A stretch of DNA of 64,000 nucleotides, from NCBI RefSeq assembly GCF_002174455.2, contig NZ_CP147246.1, positions 3,229,001 to 3,293,000 on the forward strand. The letters run 5' to 3'. A program made the position numbers and the translations under genes. This DNA comes from Enterococcus sp. 9D6_DIV0238. GTDB taxonomy: Bacteria; Bacillota; Bacilli; Lactobacillales; Enterococcaceae. Every line of letters begins with the position of its first letter. Position 1 is the first letter of the stretch. The notes under the pieces are model-generated. The model had not been told where the DNA came from. It ran no database searches and worked only from the letters and a program-made list of their open reading frames with translations. This document shows, piece by piece, positions 17,634 to 26,704 of the stretch.

Positions 17634-19469
17634 GTGAAGAAAAAATTACAAATATTTAAGAAAAAATCAGTCAGCTATCCTCTGATCTTGATTGGGCTGA
17701 TTCTGTTGGTAGTCATCAGCAACCTATATCTGCAATGGTGTCAAAATGAATTATCTACGGATTTAATGCTAAAATTTGCCTTTTCTTGGCATACAGAAAA
17801 ATTTATCTTAGGCTGCTTGGTTTTACTGGTATTCTTGCTATTTTTGATCAGTCTAGCTGGCTCTTTTCTACTGGGGAGTGTTCTTTATGCCATAACGATC
17901 GCTATCTTAGGCTTTGCAGACTATCAGAAGATGTTTTACCGGACAGAGCCTATTTATCCTGATGATCTAAAAATGATCACCGAATTCGGGCTGCTAAGAG
18001 AAATGATCGGAACCGTTCCTTTTATTGTGATCGTACTGATTGCAGCGATTGCCCTAGTCTTTTTTTGCCGAGCAATCTACAAAAGTCGTTTATTATCGAA
18101 AAAAATGCAAATCGTTCGTGTGACTGGCTTGATCGTCACGATTGGATTATTAGTGTATATCAGTGATTTCAATAATCCAAACAATCTGTTACGTAAGCAA
18201 TACGACAAAACGGCGTTGTGGATTCCGTATAGTCAAAAAATGAATTACTATAACACAGGCTTTATGGGTGGCTTTTTATTTAATTTAAAAGTCGAAGCAA
18301 TGGATGAGCCGGACAATTACTCTAAAAAAACGATTGCAGAAATCACCGAGAAATACAATAAACAGGTCACAGCAATGAAAGATGCTGAAGAAGAACAACC
18401 GAACATTATTTTTGTGATGAGCGAAAGCTTTTCTGATCCACAGCATCTAGCAGGGGTAACCGCAAATAAGAATCCACTAAAAGATTATTATGAAGTAGCA
18501 GATAAAACTTATAGCGGTAAAATGCTTTCTCAAAATTACGGTGGTGGAACGGCTAATATCGAATTTGAAGCATTGACCAGCTTCTCAATGGAACTATTCA
18601 ATCCGCAAATGACGACACCGTATACTATGTTAGTACCTAAAATGGATGAGATTCCGTCGGTTGTTTCCTTGTTGAAAAATCAGGACTATCGAGCAACAGC
18701 GATCCATCCTTACAATACCTCAATGTATAAGCGTAAAGATGTCTATAACGTGTTAGGTTTTGATCAGTTTATTAGTGAAGATACGATGAAGTATAAAGAA
18801 AAACTGCAAAACAATCCCTATATTTCAGATCAATCTGCGTATAAAGAAGTTCTTGATCTTTTAAAAGACGATCAGCAACCACAATTTGTCCATCTAGTAA
18901 CGATGCAGACACATATGCCTTATAGTGATAAATATACTAATATAGAGTATTCATCTCAAGGGCAAGGGAATAAAACCGCGATCGATAGCTACATGCAGGA
19001 TATTGCCTATAGCAGTGCTGCATTGAAAGAATTTACTGAGGAATTAAAAAATGTCAAAAGGCGAACCTTAGTTGTTTTTTGGGGCGATCATTTACCAAGT
19101 ATCTATTCAGATGAGATCAAAGAAATGAACGATGAGGTAATGATGCACCAAACAGAATTCCTGATGTATGATACTCAAGGATCATTAAGTAAACAAAAAA
19201 CACATGATGCGATCACAAGTCCTTTTTACTTCGCACCAACGTTGTTCGATCAAAGTGATTTACAAATGACTGGCTTTTATCAATTACTAAGTCAACTTGA
19301 AGAACAGGTTCCAGCCTTTGAAAAAAGTTTCTATTATACGAATGACAAGTGGAATAAAACGTTGAAACTGACGCAGTCACAAGAAGAGCTGTATGAAGAT
19401 TATCGGATGATTCAATATGATATCGTTTCTGGTGAGCAATATAGTCTAAAAAATGATTTTTTTGATTAA
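17634..19469 (+). CDS. LTA synthase-family membrane sulfatase-fold enzyme
   Basis: The 612-residue protein has about five N-terminal membrane helices (to residue ~180) and then a large extracellular sulfatase-fold domain. Visible motifs include NIIFVMSESFSDP (metal and nucleophile region), YGGGTANIEFEALTSFS, HPYNTSMYKRKDVYNVLGFD, HLVTMQTHMPYSD and VVFWGDHLPS. These match LtaS/MdoB-family enzymes that move glycerol-phosphate onto lipoteichoic acid or related glycolipids. The sequence is nearer to LtaS-like paralogues than to the housekeeping LtaS (inference). GTG 17634 is chosen because AAGGGAG lies before it. Confidence 0.85.
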   Translation: MKKKLQIFKKKSVSYPLILIGLILLVVISNLYLQWCQNELSTDLMLKFAFSWHTEKFILGCLVLLVFLLFLISLAGSFLLGSVLYAITIAILGFADYQKMFYRTEPIYPDDLKMITEFGLLREMIGTVPFIVIVLIAAIALVFFCRAIYKSRLLSKKMQIVRVTGLIVTIGLLVYISDFNNPNNLLRKQYDKTALWIPYSQKMNYYNTGFMGGFLFNLKVEAMDEPDNYSKKTIAEITEKYNKQVTAMKDAEEEQPNIIFVMSESFSDPQHLAGVTANKNPLKDYYEVADKTYSGKMLSQNYGGGTANIEFEALTSFSMELFNPQMTTPYTMLVPKMDEIPSVVSLLKNQDYRATAIHPYNTSMYKRKDVYNVLGFDQFISEDTMKYKEKLQNNPYISDQSAYKEVLDLLKDDQQPQFVHLVTMQTHMPYSDKYTNIEYSSQGQGNKTAIDSYMQDIAYSSAALKEFTEELKNVKRRTLVVFWGDHLPSIYSDEIKEMNDEVMMHQTEFLMYDTQGSLSKQKTHDAITSPFYFAPTLFDQSDLQMTGFYQLLSQLEEQVPAFEKSFYYTNDKWNKTLKLTQSQEELYEDYRMIQYDIVSGEQYSLKNDFFD

Positions 19470-19487
19470 AGTCTAAAGGAGCACAAG

Positions 19488-20234
19488 ATGAGTTTTAAAA
19501 AGAAAGACAATCAAGTCTACTACAATCCAATCCGCCGAGCTGTCTTGAATCATCAAATGATCCAGCCAGGCGATAAAGTAGCGATTGGTATGAGTGGTGG
19601 TAAAGACAGCACCAGTTTATTATATTTTTTGGATATGATCAGTAAGCAAAAGCGTTTAGGCTTTGAATTTGAGATCGTGCCAATTACCTTAGCAATGGGC
19701 TTTGATGTGGATATTGCACCGATGCAGGCGTTTGTAGAAGAGCTAGGTTATACATTGGATGTTGTTCCTACAAATATTGCTCAGGTCGTTTTTGATATTC
19801 GTGAGGAGCGTTCACCATGTTCATTATGTGCAAAATTACGACGAGGTATTTTATATAATCGAGCAAAAGAATTAGGTTGTAACAAAGTCGCTTTAGGGCA
19901 CCATTTAGATGATGCGATCGAAACGTATTTCATGAACTTCTTTTTCCATGGGCAGCTGGCAAGTTTTGAACCGCGAAGTTATTTGTCTAAAACAGATATC
20001 ACACTGATCCGTCCGCTACTTTATATAGAAGAAAAAGAGATCATTCGTTTTGTTAAGAGAGAAGAGTTACCAGTGATCTTCAATCCTTGCCCAGTAGATA
20101 AGAAGACTAAACGCGAGGAAATCAAGCAGGTCGTCACGAATTTATCACAGAGCTATCCTGATATTCGCGAGAAGTTTATCATGGGAATGGAGCAAGGAAC
20201 GACGGAAAACTTTTGGACGAAAACCTCTGTATGA
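19488..20234 (+). CDS. TtcA-family tRNA thiolation protein (PP-loop ATPase)
   Basis: The 248-residue protein has the PP-loop SGGKDSTSLL and the Cys pair in CSLCAKLRRG, then LGHHLDDAIETYFMN. These match TtcA and related enzymes that use ATP and an iron-sulfur cluster to thiolate tRNA, for example cytidine 32. A third Cys in FNPCPVDKKTKRE is also typical. It follows the LTA-synthase-like gene by 18 bases with AGGAG before ATG 19488. The family includes several thiolation enzymes, so the exact tRNA position is not proven. Confidence 0.82.
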   Translation: MSFKKKDNQVYYNPIRRAVLNHQMIQPGDKVAIGMSGGKDSTSLLYFLDMISKQKRLGFEFEIVPITLAMGFDVDIAPMQAFVEELGYTLDVVPTNIAQVVFDIREERSPCSLCAKLRRGILYNRAKELGCNKVALGHHLDDAIETYFMNFFFHGQLASFEPRSYLSKTDITLIRPLLYIEEKEIIRFVKREELPVIFNPCPVDKKTKREEIKQVVTNLSQSYPDIREKFIMGMEQGTTENFWTKTSV

Positions 20235-20283
20235 TTGTGTGCATCATAAACTGAAATGCTAAGCGGAATAAAGGAGTAGAGAT

Positions 20284-20649
20284 ATGAGAAAAGGGATGGA
20301 AAATCTTACGGAGAAAGAAAAACTTGAGTTGGTAAAAAAAGTGATTGAAGAGGTTAACAAAGAAAAAAGTATATTTATTAATTATTTAAATATTATAGTG
20401 AAAACCGCTAGATGTATAGGGATCATCAGCTTAATTTGTTATGTAATTACTACCATCATGATGATTTTATTTAGAAGAACAGATGCGATCAAAGAACCAA
20501 TATCATTTTTATCCAATTTGACGGCAATGATAGCACTTATTTTCTTTTTTATTGTGATTATATCTTATAGCATTAAATTTATTGTGCGACTAAAGAAAAA
20601 AGAAAAAGTTCTAACACGCTTATTGAAAAATTCAAAAACGAGTAATTAA
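20284..20649 (+). CDS. Hypothetical protein with two membrane helices
   Basis: This 121-residue protein is not recognised. It has a charged N-terminus rich in Glu and Lys (residues 1-33), two hydrophobic helices (about 36-62 and 75-105), and a basic C-terminal tail. AAGGAG at 20271-20276 supports ATG 20284. It is 49 bases after the TtcA-like gene. The base composition is more AT-rich than its neighbours. Confidence 0.6.
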   Translation: MRKGMENLTEKEKLELVKKVIEEVNKEKSIFINYLNIIVKTARCIGIISLICYVITTIMMILFRRTDAIKEPISFLSNLTAMIALIFFFIVIISYSIKFIVRLKKKEKVLTRLLKNSKTSN

Positions 20650-20782
20650 TGAATTGGTTCAGTCGATTTTGAAAAGAGGTAGTAATATATATTCCATATA
20701 TGTAAATAATTATCCAAATTTCTATATAGTGAGAGCTTAAAATTTGTTTTAGAAATTTTTCTGAAAATCAATACGATTTCAT

Positions 20783-20811
20783 TTGAAAAACACTAAAAGA
20801 ACAGGTATAAT
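20783..20811 (+). promoter_or_regulatory. Promoter of the P-type ATPase leader
   Basis: TTGAAA and TATAAT with a 17-base spacer. A hairpin (TGGTGATC 20831-20838 with GATCACCA 20849-20856) lies early in the transcript, before the riboswitch. The rest of the 20,650-21,105 gap is AT-rich leader. Confidence 0.75.
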
Positions 20812-20865
20812 TAATTTCAGCAATAATTATTGGTGATCGTACCTCAAAGATCACCATCATATTAT

Positions 20866-20996
20866 TTCATGAGGGAGTAACTGGCGGCTTAAGCTGCGAC
20901 AACATCACCAACTCCGAAAGAAATTTCTGGTGTTGTCTTAATCAGTGAGACTTATGTATGTTCTATTTAGGTAGCATACAGAGGTCTATTTTTTTT
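20866..20996 (+). promoter_or_regulatory. yybP-ykoY manganese riboswitch with terminator
   Basis: The leader contains GAGGGAGTAACTGGCGGC and, further on, AATCAGTGAGACTTATG, the two conserved loop regions of the yybP-ykoY class that bind Mn2+. Between them lies a variable stem (ACAACATCACC with GGTGTTGT). The 3' part can form a terminator: 20948-20960 pairs with 20975-20987, followed by eight T residues. When Mn2+ binds, the aptamer should prevent the terminator and allow the downstream ATPase to be made. Confidence 0.82.
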
Positions 20997-21105
20997 CGTT
21001 TTTGCTACGAACCAGCTTCTCTTTATAGAGGTCTAATACGTGTTCGTTTCGCTATTATGAAGTAAAATAGATGTAAGTAGCTGCAAATTACAGAGGAGGA
21101 AGAAT

Positions 21106-23820
21106 ATGTCAGAAGAAAAAAAGGTTCAATTAGCTGAAGCATTTTATACTCAGCCGGAAGCAACAGTTCTGGAAAAGATGGGTACGACTGCTGAAGGTCT
21201 AACGGATCAAGAGGCTAAAAAAAGGTTAGAGAGTTACGGAGCAAATGCTCTGGATGAAGGGAAAAAGAAATCGATCGTCGTGAAGTTCTTTGAACAGTTT
21301 AAAGATTTTATGATCATCGTATTACTATTTGCTGCAGTGATTTCAGCGGTATTCTCACATGATGTCGTGGATTCGATCATCATCTTACTCGTTGTTGTAT
21401 TGAATGCGATTTTCGGTGTGATCCAAGAAGCCAAAGCAGAGCAAGCGATCGAAGCACTAAAAGAAATGTCTTCACCAAATGCGAACATTCGTCGTGATGG
21501 CCATGTGATCACAGTCAAAAGTGATGAATTAGTGCCAGGAGATATCGTCTTATTAGAAGCTGGCGACGTAGTGCCGGCGGATTTACGTTTATTAGAAGCA
21601 GCTAGTTTGAAAATTGAAGAAGCAGCTTTGACTGGTGAATCAGTTCCAGTTGAAAAAGAAGCAACTGTTTTAGAAGGTACGCCAGAAGATATCGGTATCG
21701 GTGATCGTATCAATATGGCTTATTCAAATAGTAATGTCACTTATGGTCGTGGGATAGGGGTAGTTGTCGGTACTGGTATGAATACCGAGGTCGGTAAAAT
21801 CGCCGGCATGCTAGCAAACGAACAAGAAACAGAAACACCATTGAAGCAAAACTTGAATCAATTAGGTAAAATGTTGACGATCGCGATTTTAGTGATCGCT
21901 GCGATCATGTTTGTTGTTGGAATGATGAACGGTAGAACATGGATCGATATGCTATTGACTTCGATTTCATTAGCTGTTGCTGCGATTCCGGAAGGTTTAC
22001 CGGCAATCGTTACGATCATTTTGGCTTTAGGAACACAAAAAATGGCGAAGAAAAATGCGATCGTGCGTAAACTTCCAGCCGTTGAGACATTGGGTAGTAC
22101 AGATATCATTTGTTCAGATAAGACGGGTACGTTGACTCTGAATCAAATGACTGTTGAAGCATTATATACAGACAATAAAGTCGCTGCAGCATCTGAAGAT
22201 GTAGCAATGGATAACATGGCTTTAAAAATCATGAACTATACTAATGATACAAAATTTGCTCAAGATGGTACATTGATCGGTGATCCAACCGAAACGGCTT
22301 TAGTTCAATTCGGTTTAGACCATGGCTTCAATGTTACTGAAAAAGTTGCAGCGGAGCCTCGTGTAGCTGAAATTCCGTTTGACTCTGATCGTAAATTGAT
22401 GACAACTGTTCACCAATTAGTGGATGGCAAATTCTTAGTTGCAGTCAAAGGTGCACCCGATGAGTTGCTAAAACGCTGTGAGCAAGTATTATTAAATGGT
22501 CAAACAACAGCATTAAATGATCAAGAACGCAAAGAAATTTTAACAAACAACACGAAAATGGCGAAACAAGCGTTACGTGTATTAGGAATGGCATATAAAT
22601 TCGTTGATGCAGTTCCTGCTGAAATGGATTCAGCTGTCGTTGAAAATGGTCTAGTATTTGCTGGTCTAGTTGGTATGATCGACCCTGAACGTAAAGAAGC
22701 AGCAGAAGCGGTTAAAGTAGCTAAAGAAGCTGGTATTCGTCCGATCATGATCACAGGTGACCACAGAGATACAGCGGAAGCCATTGCTGCTCGTCTTGGC
22801 ATTATCAAAGAAGGCGATGACGATGCAGTGATCACAGGCGCTGAATTGAATGAGTTATCAGATGAAGCTTTTGCAAAAGTCGTTGGACATTACTCTGTTT
22901 ATGCCCGTGTATCTCCTGAACATAAAGTTCGTATCGTTAAAGCATGGCAGCAAGAAGGTAAGGTCGTTGCCATGACAGGTGACGGTGTGAATGATGCACC
23001 AGCCTTAAAAGCAGCGGATATCGGTATTGGTATGGGGATCACTGGTACGGAAGTATCGAAAGGTGCCTCTGATATGGTCTTGGCAGATGACAACTTCTCA
23101 ACGATTATTGTAGCCGTTGAAGAAGGACGTAAAGTTTTCTCAAATATCCAAAAAACGATTCAATACCTACTTTCTGCCAACTTAGGGGAAGTATTGACAC
23201 TCTTTATTGCAACAATGTTAGCTTGGGATACATTACTACCAGTTCATTTATTGTGGATCAACTTAGTAACGGATACTTTCCCAGCGATTGCTTTAGGTGT
23301 TGAGCCGGCAGAACGTGACGTGATGAGTCATGCGCCTCGTGGTAAGAAATCGAACTTCTTCTCAGGTGGTGTCTTGAGCAGTGTCATTTATCAAGGGATC
23401 ACTCAAGGTGCTTTGACATTGATCGTTTATAAAATGGCCATCGAGTTTCCTGCGCATACAGCGGCAAATATGCCAAACTTATCTGCACAGGCGTTATATG
23501 ATTTACAACATGGAGATGCATTGACTATGGCATTTGCGACATTAGGATTGATTCAATTGTTCCATGCGTTCAACGTAAAATCGATTTATCAATCGATTTT
23601 CAAAGTTGGCTTATTCCGAAACAAATCGTTCAACTGGGCGATTTTAGTTTCCTTCCTATTGTTAGCCGCTACGATCGTTATTCCAGGATTCAACGATTTG
23701 TTTAGTGTAACATCACTAGATGCGTACCAATGGGCAATCGTTGCAGGAACATCCTTTGCGATCATTCCTATCGTTGAAGTTGTAAAATTTGTTCAACGAA
23801 AAATGGGTAAAGGGATATAA
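21106..23820 (+). CDS. Cation P-type ATPase, probable Mn2+ (or Ca2+) exporter
   Basis: The 904-residue pump has all P-type hallmarks: TGES actuator loop, the membrane PEGLP motif in the fourth helix, the phosphorylation site DKTGTL with D338, nucleotide-binding KGAPDELL, and the hinge TGDGVNDAPALK. It is of the P2A type (SERCA/PMR1-like). The yybP-ykoY element in front strongly suggests Mn2+ efflux, as shown for related lactococcal genes; Ca2+ remains possible. AGAGGAGGA precedes ATG 21106. Confidence 0.92.
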   Translation: MSEEKKVQLAEAFYTQPEATVLEKMGTTAEGLTDQEAKKRLESYGANALDEGKKKSIVVKFFEQFKDFMIIVLLFAAVISAVFSHDVVDSIIILLVVVLNAIFGVIQEAKAEQAIEALKEMSSPNANIRRDGHVITVKSDELVPGDIVLLEAGDVVPADLRLLEAASLKIEEAALTGESVPVEKEATVLEGTPEDIGIGDRINMAYSNSNVTYGRGIGVVVGTGMNTEVGKIAGMLANEQETETPLKQNLNQLGKMLTIAILVIAAIMFVVGMMNGRTWIDMLLTSISLAVAAIPEGLPAIVTIILALGTQKMAKKNAIVRKLPAVETLGSTDIICSDKTGTLTLNQMTVEALYTDNKVAAASEDVAMDNMALKIMNYTNDTKFAQDGTLIGDPTETALVQFGLDHGFNVTEKVAAEPRVAEIPFDSDRKLMTTVHQLVDGKFLVAVKGAPDELLKRCEQVLLNGQTTALNDQERKEILTNNTKMAKQALRVLGMAYKFVDAVPAEMDSAVVENGLVFAGLVGMIDPERKEAAEAVKVAKEAGIRPIMITGDHRDTAEAIAARLGIIKEGDDDAVITGAELNELSDEAFAKVVGHYSVYARVSPEHKVRIVKAWQQEGKVVAMTGDGVNDAPALKAADIGIGMGITGTEVSKGASDMVLADDNFSTIIVAVEEGRKVFSNIQKTIQYLLSANLGEVLTLFIATMLAWDTLLPVHLLWINLVTDTFPAIALGVEPAERDVMSHAPRGKKSNFFSGGVLSSVIYQGITQGALTLIVYKMAIEFPAHTAANMPNLSAQALYDLQHGDALTMAFATLGLIQLFHAFNVKSIYQSIFKVGLFRNKSFNWAILVSFLLLAATIVIPGFNDLFSVTSLDAYQWAIVAGTSFAIIPIVEVVKFVQRKMGKGI

Positions 23821-23827
23821 AATTAGT

Positions 23828-23860
23828 AAAAGATAGTCGAATATTCGGCTATCTTTTTTT
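23828..23860 (+). terminator. Terminator after the P-type ATPase
   Basis: AAAAGATAGTCG pairs with CGGCTATCTTTT, spanning 23828-23857, then T residues. Confidence 0.88.
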
Positions 23861-23986
23861 CTATGGTTCAGTATAGGAGCATGAAGAAAATTTTAAGGTC
23901 AAAATAAGTCAAATAAGTGGACAAATTTTTAGATTACGGTATTATTAATATAGATATTCAGCTTTAAAATATGGAGGTCATTCATT

Positions 23987-24574
23987 ATGAACTATTTAGA
24001 TGAAAATGAAGAAACAGAAGAAAAACAACAACCAAATGCATTTATGAAAAAACTTTTTGAAGAGAGAACGATTTTGATTTATGGTGAGATCAATCAGGAT
24101 CTAGCGCGGGAAGTAACCTCACAATTACTTTTATTAGCAGCGATGGGTGATGAGCCAATCAAAATTTTTATCAATAGCCAAGGCGGACATGTTGAAGCAG
24201 GAGACACGATCCATGATATGATCAAGTTTGTCAAACCAGAAGTGATCGTTGTTGGTACCGGCTGGGTAGCAAGTGCGGGTATTACGATTTATTTGGCTGC
24301 TGAAGCTAAAAATAGATACAGCTTGCCAAATACTCGTTACATGATCCATCAACCAGCTGGCGGTGTTCAAGGCCAAAGTACTGAGATTCAGATCGAGGCC
24401 AAAGAAATCATCCGTATGCGTGAGCGTGTAAACCGTTTGATTGCTGCAGCAACTGGTCAAACGTATGAAAAAATCGCAAAAGATACAGACCGTAATTTCT
24501 GGATGTCTGCTGAAGAAGCAAAAGATTATGGAATGGTATCTAAGATCATCGATACAAGCGATGAAATCCAGTAA
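23987..24574 (+). CDS. ClpP-family serine protease paralogue
   Basis: The 195-residue protein has the ClpP fold pattern and a complete catalytic triad: S96 in WVASAGI, H121 in YMIHQPAGG, D166 in IAKDTDRNFWMSAEEAKDYG. The sequence around the Ser (VASAG instead of QAASMGA) and the acidic N-terminus (NEETEEKQQ) differ from housekeeping ClpP, so this is probably a second, specialised copy. It stands alone between terminators, with GGAGG before ATG 23987. Whether it works with a Clp ATPase or alone cannot be seen. Confidence 0.85.
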   Translation: MNYLDENEETEEKQQPNAFMKKLFEERTILIYGEINQDLAREVTSQLLLLAAMGDEPIKIFINSQGGHVEAGDTIHDMIKFVKPEVIVVGTGWVASAGITIYLAAEAKNRYSLPNTRYMIHQPAGGVQGQSTEIQIEAKEIIRMRERVNRLIAAATGQTYEKIAKDTDRNFWMSAEEAKDYGMVSKIIDTSDEIQ

Positions 24575-24584
24575 AATAAGAACG

Positions 24585-24617
24585 AACTGCAAGTACAAGT
24601 GACTTGCAGTTTTTTTA
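24585..24617 (+). terminator. Terminator after the ClpP paralogue
   Basis: AACTGCAAGT (24585-24594) pairs with ACTTGCAGTT (24602-24611), then a T run. Confidence 0.88.
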
Positions 24618-24718
24618 TCAAAATGATTAGAAAAAAGCTGTTTTGAAAGATTCTCCTTGTCATCACCCTATGAAAAAGTGTAAAATTAGGTGATCATCAA
24701 AAGAAAGTAGGAAAGAAT

Positions 24719-25153
24719 TTGAAACCCAATTTAGGCTATTATGTGCAAAACATCAATGATATTGTAAAAGAAACAGAAGAAGTCGGCGAAAAAATGAACG
24801 AATATTACGAAGAAGTTCGTAAAGCAATCGACGAAGATAAGGTAACAGAGCTAGCTCCCGAGCGTATTGTTGAGATCCAACGCATATTCCAAGATGGAAC
24901 AAAAGAATACGAAACGATGCTGGAGAAAGTGTCACAATTACGCCCGCCCGCTCGAGTAATGGGCATCCATAAAAAATTTGAGCGCTCATATATTGAATAT
25001 TTAGCTGGCTGTAATGAAATGATTCTATCTTTAGATCCAGAAAAAGGAATAGATGTTGACTTGTTCAACGCTTCAGAAGAGAAACAAGACAAAGCAACAG
25101 ATGATATCTCATTTGCGATCACTAGAATGAGTAATCTTTTGTTAAAAAAATAA
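24719..25153 (+). CDS. Hypothetical cytoplasmic helical protein
   Basis: This 144-residue protein is not recognised. It is rich in Glu and Lys, appears almost fully helical, and has no signal peptide or membrane segment. A central stretch LRPPARVMGIHKKFERSYIEY is the most distinctive part. The likely start is TTG 24719 after AGGAAAG. It lies alone on the + strand. Confidence 0.6.
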   Translation: MKPNLGYYVQNINDIVKETEEVGEKMNEYYEEVRKAIDEDKVTELAPERIVEIQRIFQDGTKEYETMLEKVSQLRPPARVMGIHKKFERSYIEYLAGCNEMILSLDPEKGIDVDLFNASEEKQDKATDDISFAITRMSNLLLKK

Positions 25154-25216
25154 AAATATAAACGAAAAATTGACAAAAAGAAATGGTATTTAATTTCTTT
25201 TTAACGTTATTTTTAG

Positions 25217-25337
25217 TAGACAATGAAAAATATTTGTTGTATTATATATTCATACCAACAACAACCTTTTTATTTTTCATTTTACTCTTATTGAGTAATA
25301 CTCCTTTTCCATCGGTCAGTTTGACCGGTGGTTTTTT
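25217..25337 (+). ncRNA. Candidate small RNA with its own promoter and terminator
   Basis: A promoter is readable as TAGACA (25217-25222), 17 bases, TATTAT (25240-25245). The predicted RNA of about 85 bases starts near 25252 with an unpaired CCAACAACAACC stretch, then a perfect hairpin (TTACTC 25282-25287 with GAGTAA 25293-25298), and ends with a terminator hairpin (CCATCGGTCA 25309-25318 with TGACCGGTGG 25322-25331) and TTTTTT. No convincing coding frame fits inside it. It could alternatively be a late terminator of the upstream gene. Confidence 0.5.
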
Positions 25338-25447
25338 CTTTCATTATTATTTGAATCAAAATATAAAATAAAAAATATTATTTATATTACACTGATTTTA
25401 AAAAATGGCAGTTATTTTATGTAAATAAATAATTATATTAATCATAA

Positions 25448-25487
25448 AAAAGATGAGATAAAACATTTTTGTTTTATCCCATCTTTT
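25448..25487. terminator. Bidirectional terminator between convergent genes
   Basis: A 17-bp stem, 25448-25464 with 25471-25487, has A and T runs on both sides. It can serve the + strand small RNA region and the - strand gene at 25509-25670. Confidence 0.8.
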
Positions 25488-25508
25488 AATTTTAACGACG
25501 TAGTCGTA

Positions 25509-25670
25509 TCAGTTTTCTACATTTCGAACGTAATCATCAAAATACTGAACAAGATCAGCTTTGATTTTTTGATATTCTTCTTCTGTGTATTCACGTTCTT
25601 CGATCGATCCATTAAAAAATGGAATCTCCAACTCTTCGCGCAAGCGATCCAATACTTCGCTTTGATCCAT
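25509..25670 (-). CDS. Small acidic protein, 53 residues
   Basis: The - strand ATG at 25668-25670 follows AAGGTG by six bases. The product begins MDQSEVLDRLREELEIPFF and continues with EEREYTEEEYQKIKADL, ending DDYVRNVEN. It is acidic and helical. I do not recognise it. It lies 33 bases after the next gene upstream on the same strand, so the two probably form an operon. Confidence 0.65.
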   Translation of the reverse strand: MDQSEVLDRLREELEIPFFNGSIEEREYTEEEYQKIKADLVQYFDDYVRNVEN

Positions 25671-25702
25671 TTGTGCACCTTCTTTATTTGTTGTCTTCTC
25701 TA

Positions 25703-26059
25703 TTATAAAACATTAAAATCATTCGTCAACTGCTCAAAAGCATCTTTCATCGCAGATAACTTATTATAAAGAAGTGCGCTGTTGTCATCTTCAAGGAAGA
25801 AAACTTGTTTCAACTCAAAGTAGAACTCTTCAAACGCAGTAAAAAAGGGCTGAACTGCATCGGAAGAAATCTCATCATTACTAATATAAAAAATCCGGAT
25901 ACTATGATAGTAGGTAAAGACCTCATTGATATTCAAAAGAATCCGAGATTCTTCAGGCCGAGGACGGCTGGTGACTAAATCATACAAAGACAGGCTCTTT
26001 GTATGGATCTCTGATAAATAAGATAAAAGAAAATCCACTTTTTCAATATGTTCTGACAT
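25703..26059 (-). CDS. Hypothetical helical protein
   Basis: The 118-residue product starts MSEHIEKVDFLLSYLSEIH. The start at 26059 is preferred because GGAGG lies seven bases before it; an in-frame ATG at 26074 has none. The protein is soluble, rich in Phe, Glu and Leu, with no signal or membrane segment. It is not recognised. It is transcribed away from the metY T-box region. Confidence 0.6.
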   Translation of the reverse strand: MSEHIEKVDFLLSYLSEIHTKSLSLYDLVTSRPRPEESRILLNINEVFTYYHSIRIFYISNDEISSDAVQPFFTAFEEFYFELKQVFFLEDDNSALLYNKLSAMKDAFEQLTNDFNVL

Positions 26060-26170
26060 TCGATCGACCTCCATTTTATTTAAGTATAATAAAAAATGAG
26101 TAGAAAGAAAAACAGGAACCCTTATTTGAACCTAATTAATTTTGATCAATAAATTTAATATGAAAAAATG

Positions 26171-26199
26171 TTGACAAATAAATGAGTATGTTCTAATAT
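26171..26199 (+). promoter_or_regulatory. Promoter of the metY T-box leader
   Basis: A perfect TTGACA and TAATAT are separated by 17 bases. Transcription should start near 26206, at the base of stem I. Confidence 0.85.
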
Positions 26200-26205
26200 T
26201 GATTC

Positions 26206-26489
26206 AATATCAAAACTCATTGAAAAGAAGAGTACACAAAAAAACATTTATTCAGCAAAGATTTTTTGCTGAAGCGAGAGAGCTTTCGGATGGTGGAAGA
26301 AAGTAATGGACATTTGTCGAAAATGATCTTGGAGAGGAAAAATCGATTTGATTTTTACGGCTGCTACCGTTAACAAAGCGCCAAATCATAAAGTGATTTA
26401 TTGTTTGGCTTGAGATGGAAATGATTTTCCAATAAAGGTGGTACCGCGATCGTCGCCCTTTACTAGCATAGGTTGGTAGAGGGCTTTTT
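26206..26489 (+). promoter_or_regulatory. T-box riboswitch with Met specifier
   Basis: The T-box sequence AATAAAGGTGGTACCGCG is at 26431-26448, followed by a terminator (GCCCTTTACTA 26455-26465 with TGGTAGAGGGC 26474-26484, then T residues). Stem I features are visible: AGTA in GAAGAGTACAC near the base, GCTTTCGGATGGTGGAAGAAAG at the distal end (split here as two parts of one hairpin). The specifier is read as ATG at 26323-26325. It lies opposite the AGTA loop and between the pairs ACAAA/TTTGT and AAGA/TCTT. Uncharged tRNA-Met should therefore allow readthrough to metY. Confidence 0.88.
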
Positions 26490-26492
26490 GTT

Positions 26493-26704
26493 GTTCATCA
26501 CTACGACTGGCTACGCCAGAGTAGATGATGAACAGTACTTGGCGACCAAAGGGAGCGAAGTGTCCATACTAGTGAATCACCCAACGCTTGAATTCAACCC
26601 GAAAGAGGAGAAACAACTTCAAAAAGAGTCAAAAAAGAGCGGATGATGAACAGTACTTGGCGACCAAAGAGAGAACGAAGCCCCCATACTAGTGAGTCAC
26701 CCAA
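26493..26704 (+). repeat. Hairpin plus two direct repeats before metY
   Basis: A palindrome pairs GTTCATC with GATGAAC around an inner CTGGC-TAC-GCCAG (26493-26533). Two direct repeats of about 61-63 bases follow at 26524-26584 and 26642-26704. They share GATGATGAACAGTACTTGGC near the start and CCATACTAGTGA later. The rest of the 26,490-27,016 gap is AT-rich leader with a perfect palindrome TATCAGATCTGATA at 26883-26896. The core ACTTGGCGA..AAG..AGCGAAG also occurs in the repeats before leuA. Confidence 0.75.

Noticed and set aside
25183..25371. 62-residue + strand frame rich in Phe and Leu
   Set aside because: It runs through the terminator hairpin of the candidate small RNA and has no ribosome site; composition reflects AT-rich DNA.
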